This document shows, piece after piece, positions 56,631 through 64,000 of a DNA stretch of 64,000 nt. Both the position numbers and the translations under genes were made by a program. This DNA comes from Myxococcales bacterium (lineage in GTDB: Bacteria; Myxococcota_A; Bradymonadia; UBA7976; UBA1532), in assembly GCA_020633465.1 (NCBI GenBank), contig JACKDN010000004.1:310001-374000 (forward strand), read 5' to 3'. Under the pieces are notes generated by a model. It ran no database searches. It saw only the letters and a list, made by a program, of their open reading frames with translations, and had not been told where the DNA came from. How positions within the stretch are numbered: position 1 is the first letter of the stretch; each line of letters begins with the position of its first letter.

Positions 56631-56915
56631 CTGCCCACGGACCGCGTGCCCACGCATCCGGGTGAAGTGCTGCTCGAAGAGTTCCTTCGACCGCTGGGCG
56701 TGACCCAGGTAGATTTTGCCCAGCATCTGGGGGTTCCCGTCCAGCGCATCAACGAGCTCGTCCGTGGCAAGCGCGGCGTCACCTCCGAGACCGCGTGGAT
56801 GCTGGCCCAAGCCCTGGGCACGACACCGCAGTTCTGGATCAACCTCCAGACCGCTCGCGACCTCGCCCTGGCCCGTCCAGAAACACCTCTTACCCGCCTC
56901 CCGCAGGCGGGATGA
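56628..56915 (+). CDS. higA: HigA-type antitoxin (XRE/addiction module antidote), apparently orphan
   Basis: A 95-residue Xre-family protein. The N-terminal HPGEVLLEEFLRPLGVTQVDFAQHLGVPVQRINELVRGKRGVTSETAWMLAQALGTTPQFWINLQ (about residues 10-75) is the complete HigA/VapI HTH pattern. GGAGGG lies five bases upstream of the ATG. No complete HigB is next to it; only a 3' remnant is visible upstream. It may be decayed, may still repress its own promoter, or may neutralise a toxin elsewhere. Confidence 0.88.
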   Translation: MLPTDRVPTHPGEVLLEEFLRPLGVTQVDFAQHLGVPVQRINELVRGKRGVTSETAWMLAQALGTTPQFWINLQTARDLALARPETPLTRLPQAG

Positions 56916-56988
56916 TCACCGAAGTCGTGCCAAGCCAACGAATCTATTCGATATTTGGCCCACTACCCTGGTGCGCGCCCCCTCAACG

Positions 56989-57375
56989 TCACCGCACGAA
57001 GTCGTCGCGCTGTTGGCTCCACCGCCTGAGGGTCGACAGCTTCCGCTGGCGGCGATCGGCCCACATGATCTCGGCGCCGTCCGCGAGGTCCTCGTAGATC
57101 GGCAGCAGTTCGGTGAGCCCCTCGAAGAGCCACTGCACCGGCTCGCCGGTCGGGTGGGACGCGTACGGCTCGGTCGCCCGCTGAGCGAAGGCGACCGCCT
57201 TGTCGTAGGCGTGGTGTAGATCGCGCGCTTGGACGAGGATCGTGTTCTCCCACGTGAGGAAGCGTCTGTCGGGGTCGTCGTTGTCGGGGGCGCCGACCTC
57301 GACGAACCGAATCAGGTACGACGCCACGTACCAGCCGACGGGCGAGAGGTTGGCTATCGAGTGCAGGTCTGCCAT
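56989..57375 (-). CDS. DUF4288-like small protein
   Basis: A 128-residue cytosolic protein. The order VGWYVASYLIRFVEVG, RRFLTWENTILVQARDLHHAYDKAVAFAQRATEPYASHPTGEPVQWLFEGLTELLPIYEDLADGAEIMW fits the DUF4288 family, which is found near toxins and in accessory regions. The function of the family is unknown. A GGAG is present close before the ATG at 57375. It is convergent with higA across 73 bp. Confidence 0.75.
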   Translation of the reverse strand: MADLHSIANLSPVGWYVASYLIRFVEVGAPDNDDPDRRFLTWENTILVQARDLHHAYDKAVAFAQRATEPYASHPTGEPVQWLFEGLTELLPIYEDLADGAEIMWADRRQRKLSTLRRWSQQRDDFVR

Positions 57376-57416
57376 GTCTCCGTGTCCTTGGAGCGACGGC
57401 GCGTCGCGCACCGGCG

Positions 57417-57725
57417 CTACGGCGGTGGGTTCTCGGCGCGCACGCGGGCGAACGCGCGCGCCAGCAGGAGAGCGCCCGCCGCGAAGCCACCGAAGGCGAC
57501 GCCGAGGTCGACGTCGCCGCCGAACCCGCCGAGGCGCACGGCCAGCAGATAGGCCACGCCGAGGTTGACCAGGCTCCACAGGACGTTGACGACGGGCGAC
57601 GAAAGCCCGCGGAAGGGCGGCGAGGCGAAGGGCGTCTGCAGCGGCACGCCGGAGACCCCCGCGACGAGATGCGGCAGCGCGTTCGCGAAGAACACACCTC
57701 CGAAGAACAGCGCGACGTACTGCAT
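57417..57725 (-). CDS. Small integral membrane protein
   Basis: A 102-residue protein with three hydrophobic segments (about 2-22, 45-65, 72-95), Gly/Phe/Val-rich, and no recognised family. A GGGGGA ribosome site precedes the ATG. It lies upstream of the DUF4288-like gene on the same strand, separated by 41 bp, and may be co-transcribed with it. Confidence 0.65.
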   Translation of the reverse strand: MQYVALFFGGVFFANALPHLVAGVSGVPLQTPFASPPFRGLSSPVVNVLWSLVNLGVAYLLAVRLGGFGGDVDLGVAFGGFAAGALLLARAFARVRAENPPP

Positions 57726-57813
57726 CGGTCCCCCTGACTCGCCCGCCGCGCGTGCCGTTCGAGTGTCGACCTGCGGCGCACACATGCCATCGTCGTCCCA
57801 CCGTCGACGTGCG

Positions 57814-59029
57814 TCAACGCCCCCCCGTCGGCCCACGCGGCTCCAGCCGCTGCACCACGTCGTCCTGCCCCAGGCGCTGCGCGTCGCGGGACAGGCGGCG
57901 GCGGGCCTCCAGCTCGAGGCTCTTCGTGCCCAGCGCTTGCTGCAGGTAGGCGTCGGCTTCGGCGCTGCGTTCGAGGGCGCGCAGGGCCATGCTCAGCAGC
58001 ACGCGGTACTCGGGCTGGTCGGGGGCGAGGCGCACGGCGACGCCGAGGTGTTCGACGGCGGCGGCGTGTTGGCCGGCCAGCAGGGCGACGCGGCCGAGGC
58101 CGGCGTGGGCGCCGGCGTGCGTGCCGTCGACGGCGACGGCCTTCTCGTACAGCGCGCGGGCGCGCGCCAGATCGCCCTCGGCGACGGCCTTCTGCGCGTA
58201 CCGCAGCAGCGACTCGAGGCTGCGGGCGCGCTCGGCGGCGTCGGCCTCGACGTACAGGGCCAGGGCCTTGCGCGCGAAGTCGCCCAGCAGCGGGTAACCC
58301 CGGATGACCAGCTCGTTCATCAGCGCGAAGGCCTGCTGGCGGGCCTCCTTGGGGCGGCCGGCGCGCAGATCGGCGCGGGCGTCGATCAGCGCGGCCTGCC
58401 AACGCACCACCTCGCGGTCGAGCGCGCCGAGGGCCTTGCCCAGCGCGACGGTCTGGGCCGACTTGGGCATCCGCTGCAGCGCGGCCCGCGCGCCTTCGAG
58501 ATCCCAGGCGTCCATCAACTTGCGCACCTGCTCGAGCGTGGGCGCCGGCCCGGCGTCGGCGGCCGGCCCGGCGTCGGCGGCCGGCCCGGCGTCGTCGGGC
58601 GGCGCGCGTCGTCGCGCCGGCGCGGCGTCCGCCGCGCGCGTCGCGGGTCGCCGCGTCTCACCTGCGGCGTCGGGCGGCGCCGCGTCGACCTGCGTCCGCG
58701 GGGCCCGCGTCGACGGCCCCGGCGTCAGGCGCGTCGGGCGGCGGCATGGGCCGCAGGCTCCAGCCCGCGACGGCCAACGCCACCGCCAGCGCGCCGCCCG
58801 CGCCCCACAGCGGGCCGTTGCCGGGCGCCGCCTCGCCGCCGTCGATCGGCCGCCCGGCCCAGCCCACGACGGCCGCCGCGGCCAGCAGCGCGCCGCCGCC
58901 CAGCACGGCGGCCCACCCCGGCAGATAACCCAGCGCGACGCCGCCCAGCACGCCGCCCGCCGCGCCCAGCAGCAGGCCGGCGGGCAACCCGAGGCGGTCG
59001 ATGCGCTGTCCGAGCGGGGTGTCGGCCAT
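57814..59029 (-). pseudogene. TPR-repeat membrane protein gene with a one-base frameshift near 58690
   Basis: The ATG at 59029 encodes about 110 residues with three or four transmembrane helices and a PDAPDAGAVDAGPADAG linker, which then runs into a short Arg-rich frame and a stop. The downstream region in the next frame holds VDAAPPDAAGETRR, repeated DAGPA units, then TPR-like helices (ALYEKAVAVDGTHAGAHAGLGRVALLAGQHAAAVEHLGVAVRLAPDQPEYRVLLSMAL) to a stop at 57814. Adding one G near 58689-58690 joins DAG to VDA in frame, giving about 405 residues. So it is one gene with a one-base deletion, real or technical. The TPR region suggests a protein-interaction role at the membrane. Divergent from the lysozyme-fold gene at 59113. 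Confidence 0.68.
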
Positions 59030-59112
59030 GCGCCGATGGTGCGCGCGCCCGCCCGGCGGGGCAAGCATCGGCAGGGCGTGACGTCCGCCGCCGCCCGATC
59101 TACCATCGCGCG

Positions 59113-59718
59113 GTGCGATACCTCATCCCGCTGTCGATCCTCCTCGCGCCGCTGCTGAGCCACGCCCGCTGGACCGCGCCGGTGACGACCGATCCCCCCA
59201 CCGCCCTCGAGGCCCGCATCATCGAGCGCGCGCTCAAGTGCGTCCGCATGCGCAAGAAGGCCGATCCGGCCTACCTGCTCGACCTGCTGCGCACCGAAGA
59301 GAAGGCCGGCGTGCCCGCGCCGCTGCGCGGCATGGTGCTGGCCGCCGCGTGCAGCGAGTCGGGCTTCGACCAGGACGCCCAGGGTGATCGCCACTTCGAC
59401 AAGAAGGGCCAACCCCGCGCCATCGGCGTCCTGCAGATGTGGTCGTGGTACGAGCGCGCCTACGACGTCGACCGCACCGACCCGCTCGCCGCCGCCGACG
59501 CGTGGCTGGCCCACATCAAGTCGAAGCTCGAGCCCACGCAGAAGCGTTGTGGGCGCCACCTGAAGGGCGCGGCGCTGTGGGTGAAGGCGTGGGTGCACGC
59601 GGTGCGCGCGCCCAAGGCCGGCGGCCGCTGCGACGAGACGCCCAAGCACTACGTCCGCCTGCAACGCTGGCGGAAGGCGTGGTACGACCTGCTGCCCCGA
59701 GGGGGAACGGTACGGTGA
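59113..59718 (+). CDS. Lytic transglycosylase/lysozyme-fold exported protein
   Basis: A 201-residue exported protein with a signal peptide (MRYLIPLSILLAPLLSHA). The core GMVLAAACSESGFDQDAQGD (catalytic Glu near 82), AIGVLQMWSWYERAYDVDRTDPLAAADAWLAHIKSKL fits an SLT-type lysozyme fold; the E-S-G-F-D and GVLQM motifs correspond to the ESxFN and GLMQ motifs of the family. Peptidoglycan cleavage is therefore probable. The GTG at 59113 is 84 bp from the divergent TPR gene. The next gene overlaps its stop by four bases (GTGA), suggesting one operon. Confidence 0.78.
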   Translation: MRYLIPLSILLAPLLSHARWTAPVTTDPPTALEARIIERALKCVRMRKKADPAYLLDLLRTEEKAGVPAPLRGMVLAAACSESGFDQDAQGDRHFDKKGQPRAIGVLQMWSWYERAYDVDRTDPLAAADAWLAHIKSKLEPTQKRCGRHLKGAALWVKAWVHAVRAPKAGGRCDETPKHYVRLQRWRKAWYDLLPRGGTVR

Positions 59719-60668
59719 AGATCGAGGACATCCGGGCCGCCGTCGCCGACTTTCAGGCCGCGCCGCACGCCTTCGGGTCGTGCGTCCGCGCTGTGCGGGC
59801 GCTGCACGCGGGGGGCCACGCCGACAAGGCGCGGGGCGTCGCGCGGGCCTACGCGAAGGCGCTGGGGGCCGCGCCGGACGCGGGCGACGCGCTCGCTACG
59901 CTCGTCTTCGACGCGCCGGTGGAGCGCTTCGGCCCGGGCGTCCAGATCATCGAAGAGGGCGCGCCCGGCGACACGCTGTACGTCGTGCTGACCGGGCTCG
60001 CGGGCGTCAAGCGCCTGGGCGTGGGCGAGGTGGCGATGCTGGCGCCGGGCGCCGTCGTCGGCGAGGTGGCCCCGGTGGCCGGCGTGCACCGCACGGCGAC
60101 CGTCTTCGCGCGGCACCCCAGCGAGCTCTTGGCCTTCGACACCGCCGCGCAGAGCGTCCTCAGCGAGCGCCTGCCGGCCATCCACGAGAGCCTGCGCGCC
60201 ACCGGCCGCGAGCGCATGGTGGCGCAGCTGATGGGGCCCGAGTCGGTGTTCGGCGACCTCGACGAGGCCCAACGCTCGGCCCTCTTCGCCCAGTGCCTGC
60301 CCGCCACCATCCCCGACGGCACCCGCCTGGTGCGCGAGGGGCACCCCGGCACCGCCATGTGCATCATCGCGTCGGGCCACGCGGACGTCTGGCAGCGCGC
60401 GCCCGGCGGGCGGCGCAAGACGCTCATCACGCTGGGCCCCGGCGACGTGTTCGGTGAGATCGCCCTGCTCGACGGGCGGGTGGCCTCGGCCAACGTCGAG
60501 GCCGTGTCGCCGCTGACGCTGTTCGCGCTGGACGCCGAGGGCTTCGCGTCGGCGATGGACGCCTTCCCCGAGGCGCGCGACCGCATCCGTTCGCTGGTGA
60601 CGCGGCGCCTGGGCGGGCAGCCGGGTGAGAGCGAGCCCCTGCCGGTGGTGCGCGTCACCCGCGGGTGA
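59715..60668 (+). CDS. Protein with two cyclic-nucleotide-binding domains
   Basis: A 317-residue cytosolic sensor-like protein. The first domain (about 70-155: QIIEEGAPGDTLYVVLTGLAGVKR, APGAVVGEVAPVAGVHRTATV) and second domain (about 190-290: LVREGHPGTAMCIIASGHADVWQRAPGGRRKTLITLGPGDVFGEIALLDGRVASANV) are both CNB folds; the second keeps GEIALL and an Arg/Ala-type binding loop. No HTH or kinase is attached. The GTG start overlaps the lysozyme-fold gene stop. Nucleotide control of a partner is inferred. Its 3' end overlaps the convergent membrane protein gene by 14 bases. Confidence 0.85.
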   Translation: MKIEDIRAAVADFQAAPHAFGSCVRAVRALHAGGHADKARGVARAYAKALGAAPDAGDALATLVFDAPVERFGPGVQIIEEGAPGDTLYVVLTGLAGVKRLGVGEVAMLAPGAVVGEVAPVAGVHRTATVFARHPSELLAFDTAAQSVLSERLPAIHESLRATGRERMVAQLMGPESVFGDLDEAQRSALFAQCLPATIPDGTRLVREGHPGTAMCIIASGHADVWQRAPGGRRKTLITLGPGDVFGEIALLDGRVASANVEAVSPLTLFALDAEGFASAMDAFPEARDRIRSLVTRRLGGQPGESEPLPVVRVTRG

Positions 60669-62262
60669 GGATCGCCTCTTCGCGGCGCCAGGCCGGCCGG
60701 ATCAGCCAGCCCCCCAGCAGCAGCACCACCAGCGCGCCCAGCACGATCACCCAGCCGACCGCGCCGACCACCTGGTCCGGCTTGGTGTCGTCGCGGCGGA
60801 GCTGGCCGATCCAGCGGCCCAGCCACCAGTCGAAGGGCGGCTGCGTCACCTCGACCTTCTGGCGCAGCTTCGGCGGGTAGAAACGCGCCCAGGGCGCCGT
60901 CTCGCGCTGCGTCGCCTCGTCGGCGTCGGTCAGCCGGCTCTTCGCCAGCCACCAGTGCACCGCGATGGGCGAGAAGTGCGGCACGAAGTGGCTGGGATAC
61001 TGGTTCTCGTGGCACCAGCCGCAGCGATCGCGGGGGAACCGGCCCAGCAACGCCCGCCGCGCGCGGTTCTGCGCGTGGATGTGGTGGCCCTCGTAGAAGC
61101 TGTTGGCCAGCACCTGCACGCCGACCGACGCCGCCAGCAGGCCGGCGAGCGCGACGCCCGCCAGCAGCCGCGGCCGCCGCGCCTCGGGCAGCCGCAGAAA
61201 GGCGAGCGGCAGCACCAGCAGAGGCATCAGGCAGGTCAGGAAGCGCGGCCCGAAGCTCCACGCGCCGTGCCAGAAGATGTACTTCGCGTACACCAGCAGC
61301 ATGACGACGGCGGTGGCCAGGACGAAGCGGGCCTCGCGCGGACGGGCGCGCAGGAAGGCGGGGACGCCGACCATCGCCGCGATCAGGATGGGGCTGAACA
61401 GGAAGACGCTCTTGCCCGACGACAGCAGCAGGCCGTGCAGCCCGACCAGGAACGAGCCGTCCATGGCGCCCTGGAAGTGATCGAACTGGCGGCCGGTGCC
61501 CAGCAGGTGGCCGGTGCGCACGTGGTTGTACCAGAGCATCACCGCGACGCCGGGCAGGAAGGCCAGGACGCCGGGCACTACCGTGCGCAGCGCCGCCTTG
61601 CCGTGGGCGCGCCACAGCGGCAGCAGCACCGCGAAGAAGCCCACCGGCAGGATGGCGAGGTACACCACCTTGGCCAGCGCGAGGTGGCCCCAGACCAGGC
61701 CCAGCAGCACCCCGCGCGGCACGCTGGGCCGCTCCATGGCGACCACGGTGAAGTACACCGCCAGCGTCAGCGCGAAGGTCTGATAAGCCTCGCTGAAGTC
61801 ACTGTGCACATAGGCCCAGAGCTGGGTCGCGACGCCCGCGATCAGCGCGACCCCGAGCGCCCGCCGTCTCGACACCGCCAGCCGCCGCGCCAACAGGAAC
61901 AGCAGCATCACCACCAAAGCACCGTAGATCGTGCTCGCGACGCGGTGGCCCATCGACCACAGCAGCGCCGGCTTCTTGCCGGGCGCCAGCGTCTCGATGA
62001 ACGCCACGCTGGGCCCGTAGGACAGCGCGATGCCGAGCGCGAAGGTGACGTAGTAGCGCCCGTCCGGCCCCTGGAACAGCCACCGCCGCTCGCGGTCGCC
62101 GAGGTCGAGCCGATGCTCGACCCACACGTTGTGCGCGTGCTGGTACTGGTAGTCGCCGTCGCCCCAGGGCCGCTCGGCGCCGGTGGTCAGCAGGTAGAAG
62201 GCGCCCATGAACAGGGCCAGGCCCAGCGCCACGCGCCGGTCGGTGCGATCGAGGGTGCTCAC
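60655..62262 (-). CDS. GT-C-like multi-spanning membrane protein
   Basis: A 535-residue integral membrane protein with about eleven transmembrane helices. The first loop holds DGDYQYQHAHNVWVEHRLDLGDRERRWLFQGPDGRYYVTFALG, an Asp-rich catalytic-like loop of the type seen in GT-C glycosyltransferases such as ArnT/PMT. Further periplasmic segments include CGWCHENQYPSHFVPHFSP near residue 420. A lipid-linked-sugar transferase function is likely but unproven. The GTG at 62262 lacks a strong ribosome site. It is convergent with the double CNB gene. Confidence 0.78.
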   Translation of the reverse strand: MSTLDRTDRRVALGLALFMGAFYLLTTGAERPWGDGDYQYQHAHNVWVEHRLDLGDRERRWLFQGPDGRYYVTFALGIALSYGPSVAFIETLAPGKKPALLWSMGHRVASTIYGALVVMLLFLLARRLAVSRRRALGVALIAGVATQLWAYVHSDFSEAYQTFALTLAVYFTVVAMERPSVPRGVLLGLVWGHLALAKVVYLAILPVGFFAVLLPLWRAHGKAALRTVVPGVLAFLPGVAVMLWYNHVRTGHLLGTGRQFDHFQGAMDGSFLVGLHGLLLSSGKSVFLFSPILIAAMVGVPAFLRARPREARFVLATAVVMLLVYAKYIFWHGAWSFGPRFLTCLMPLLVLPLAFLRLPEARRPRLLAGVALAGLLAASVGVQVLANSFYEGHHIHAQNRARRALLGRFPRDRCGWCHENQYPSHFVPHFSPIAVHWWLAKSRLTDADEATQRETAPWARFYPPKLRQKVEVTQPPFDWWLGRWIGQLRRDDTKPDQVVGAVGWVIVLGALVVLLLGGWLIRPAWRREEAILTRG

Positions 62263-62335
62263 GGCGGCGCAGCCTACGGCCCGTCCCGCGCCGACGCAAT
62301 GACCGCGGACCGGGCGTTGGGGTAGACTGCGGCGC

Positions 62336-62623
62336 ATGGACGACCTGGAACAAGATGCTCGCCGACGGCGCGCTGCGCGCCGCGCCAGCTGGCCAGGCAC
62401 CGTCGCGCGCCTCGAGGATCTACCGGATGTCGAGTGCGTCGACGCGCCACCCGAGGTGCTCTTCGCGATGGTGACCCAGCTGAGCCTGGCGAGCTGGGCG
62501 ATGTCGGGGCGGCCCCTTCCCGCCTACAGCCGAGCGGACATCCCGGGACGGATTCTCCGCCCGGATGGACCAGCCCACCAGCGAGCGGCCGATGATTCGA
62601 AGGCCGCGGAGCGCCGGCGCTGA
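62336..62623 (+). CDS. Small unrecognised protein
   Basis: A 95-residue protein: basic N-terminus (DARRRRAARRASW), then a helical section with LEDLPDVECVDAPPEVLFAMVTQLSLASWAMSGRPLPAYSRADIPGRIL, which recalls small orphan proteins that recur near toxin-like or nucleotidyltransferase genes in myxobacteria, though I cannot name the family. The C-terminus is polar. It is divergent from the GT-C-like gene and convergent with the surface protein at 62625, with almost no gap. Confidence 0.55.
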   Translation: MDDLEQDARRRRAARRASWPGTVARLEDLPDVECVDAPPEVLFAMVTQLSLASWAMSGRPLPAYSRADIPGRILRPDGPAHQRAADDSKAAERRR

Positions 62624-62624
62624 C

Positions 62625-64000
62625 CTACTCGCACACGGGCGGGGTGCCCACCGCCACCTCGTCGATCCACACGCGGTCGTCGCCGCGGTCGACGCTGCCG
62701 TCCTTCTGGTAGCGCCACTCGAGGCCGTGCTGGCCAGCGGGCAGGGGCAGCTCGAAGAAGGTCCAGTCGACGCTGCCGGAGGCTTCCAGCTGCTGCTGCG
62801 CGTCGACGAAGAAGCGCAGGTGGTCGTAGCCCTCTTCGGTGCTCACCCGGTACCAGAACGACACCACCCCCGGCTCGGCCAGCTCGACGGGCGCGGCGAG
62901 CACGCTGGCCTCGTTGTGGCCGATGTCGCCGCTGGCGGCCGCCCCCTGCCCCTCGCGGCGCGGATCGGCCACCGTGATCCAGGGGCGGTCGGCCGCGCCG
63001 ACGAAGGGCGCGGGCAGGCCACCGGGCGCGAAGTCGGCGTACAGCGTGTTGAAGTCGTCGCACACGCCCTCGACGCACCGGCTGAGGCCGGGCCCGCAGT
63101 CGCCGCACGCGTTGGCCGGCGCCTCGGCGCAGGCGCCGTCGACGCACGCGCCGTCGGTGCACGGGCTGCCGCCGCAGTCGGTGCCGTCGGCGCGCGGGCA
63201 CATCAGGCAGGTGTCGAGGTCGATTCGGCGGCCCTGTCGGCAGTCGGTCTGCGGGCAGCCCAGCTCGACCTCGACCTGGTCGATCCACGCGGCGTCCTGG
63301 CCGCGGTCGATGGACAGATCCTTGTAGAACCCGAAGACGATCGTGTGGTCGCCGGGCGCCAGCTCGACCTCGAAGGGCGTCCAGTCCACCTCGCCGGCCG
63401 CCTCGAGCACCACCTCGCCGTCCACCCGCACCCGCAGGAAGTCGAACCGCGCCTCGCTGGACACGGCATAGCGGAGGCGCAGCAGGCCGCCGTCGGGCGT
63501 CGCCTGCTGCAGCGTGAGCGTGCTGTCGTCGCTGTCGCCGATGTCGCCGCTGCGCGCGGCCCAGTCGCCCTCGGCCGCCCGATCGTTCACCGCGCGCCAC
63601 GGGCGGTCGCCGCCCGTCGCCCAGCCCGCCGGCAGCGCGCCGCCCTCGAAGCCCTCGCTGAGCGCCGCCGCGGGCCCGAAGGGCAGGCACGTCCCGTCCG
63701 CGTCGCACAGGCCGGCCTGGCCGCGGCACAGGCTGCACATGGCCACCGGCGCCGCCTCGCAGCCGACGCCGGGCGTGCACACGCCGGTCACGCAGGGGCC
63801 GTCCAGCCGGCTGCAGTCGACCGGCCCCGGCTCGCCGCACAGCCCGTCGGCGCAGGTCGGCGCGAGGCAGGGATCGTCGCTCGGCCCGCACACCTCGCCC
63901 TGCCGCACGGGGCGGGCCACGCAGGCGCCCGTCGCCGGATCGCAGGCCCCCTCGGCGCACGCCCCGTCGAGCTCGCCGCACACCACCGGCTCGGCGCCGC
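62625..64000 (-). CDS. Cys-rich surface protein with two MAM/cleaved-adhesin-like domains (5' end outside window)
   Basis: Partial at the right edge; the stop is at 62625 and no start is visible. Tandem Cys-rich EGF/VWC-like stretches (CGELDGACAEGACDPATGAC; GLCGEPGPVDCSRLDGPC; CTDGACVDGACAEAPANACGDCG) alternate with two domains of about 150 residues. Each reads F-E-x-G-x-LPAGW, then PW-x-V, a SGDIG motif, VS-x-E-x2-D-x-LR-x2-VD, G-x-DW-x-F, and Y-KD-x-S-D-R-G-D-x-WID. This is the MAM/cleaved-adhesin-type sandwich seen in secreted Myxococcota proteins. Role in surface binding or degradation inferred; the signal peptide would be outside. Confidence 0.8.
   Translation of the reverse strand, partial: GAEPVVCGELDGACAEGACDPATGACVARPVRQGEVCGPSDDPCLAPTCADGLCGEPGPVDCSRLDGPCVTGVCTPGVGCEAAPVAMCSLCRGQAGLCDADGTCLPFGPAAALSEGFEGGALPAGWATGGDRPWRAVNDRAAEGDWAARSGDIGDSDDSTLTLQQATPDGGLLRLRYAVSSEARFDFLRVRVDGEVVLEAAGEVDWTPFEVELAPGDHTIVFGFYKDLSIDRGQDAAWIDQVEVELGCPQTDCRQGRRIDLDTCLMCPRADGTDCGGSPCTDGACVDGACAEAPANACGDCGPGLSRCVEGVCDDFNTLYADFAPGGLPAPFVGAADRPWITVADPRREGQGAAASGDIGHNEASVLAAPVELAEPGVVSFWYRVSTEEGYDHLRFFVDAQQQLEASGSVDWTFFELPLPAGQHGLEWRYQKDGSVDRGDDRVWIDEVAVGTPPVCE

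Overview
The window is a very GC-rich chromosomal segment, almost certainly from a myxobacterium-like member of the Myxococcota (or a close relative). The sequence evidence for this is: two proteins ending in the MYXO-CTERM sorting signal (invariant Cys, hydrophobic stretch, Arg-rich tail); several secreted Cys-rich or calcium-binding-repeat lipoproteins of the MopE/thrombospondin-3 type; two Hanks-type serine/threonine kinases carrying extra sensory modules; two ECF sigma factor operons; and strong GGAGG ribosome binding sites in front of many GTG starts. There is no rRNA and no CRISPR array.

Layout. 1-9.6 kb: a Cys-rich lipoprotein (cut by the left edge), a kinase-ATPase-TPR regulator divergent from a quinone-oxidoreductase-like enzyme, a secreted trypsin-like MYXO-CTERM protease and an M20 peptidase. 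9.7-14.9 kb: a regulator coupled to a calcium-repeat lipoprotein, divergent from an ECF sigma/FecR-like pair and a small basic coiled-coil protein. 14.9-18.9 kb: small envelope proteins, a DUF218 protein and alkane monooxygenase AlkB. 19-23.9 kb: a sigma/small protein/MscS channel operon, a YfbK-type VWA protein and a ParB-like protein. 24-30.4 kb: an unknown protein, a UPF1-like helicase, a HhH-GPD DNA glycosylase, a kinase with a cyclic-nucleotide domain and a slipin. 30.7-30.9 kb: three degenerate tRNA-like modules. 31-46.1 kb: a cell-surface block with a frame-broken MYXO-CTERM protein, two related lipoproteins that may have a TULIP/BPI-like fold, and a 2,511-residue Ig-repeat lipoprotein. 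46.1-48.5 kb: a Crp-family regulator, KptA and a divergent LysR regulator.

48.5-57.4 kb is an accessory, defence-like island and the most interesting part. A CHAT (caspase-like) protease, a MoxR AAA+ ATPase, a membrane protein with a CoxE-like N-terminus and a degenerate VWA-like domain, and a small unknown protein lie in one same-strand run. VapBC with its operator, an MFS transporter, an orphan HigA beside a 3' scar of HigB, and a DUF4288-like protein follow. The layout matches the logic of NTP-dependent MoxR/VWA/protease conflict systems, but this exact composition is not one I recognise.

57.4-64 kb holds a small membrane protein, a TPR membrane protein with a one-base frameshift, a lysozyme-fold protein coupled to a double cyclic-nucleotide-domain protein, a GT-C-like membrane protein, and a second Cys-rich surface protein cut by the right edge.

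Three genes (15.5, 31-32.4 and 57.8-59 kb) lose frame inside GC-rich low-complexity linkers. Sequencing error is the likeliest reason, but real slippage or decay cannot be excluded from sequence alone.
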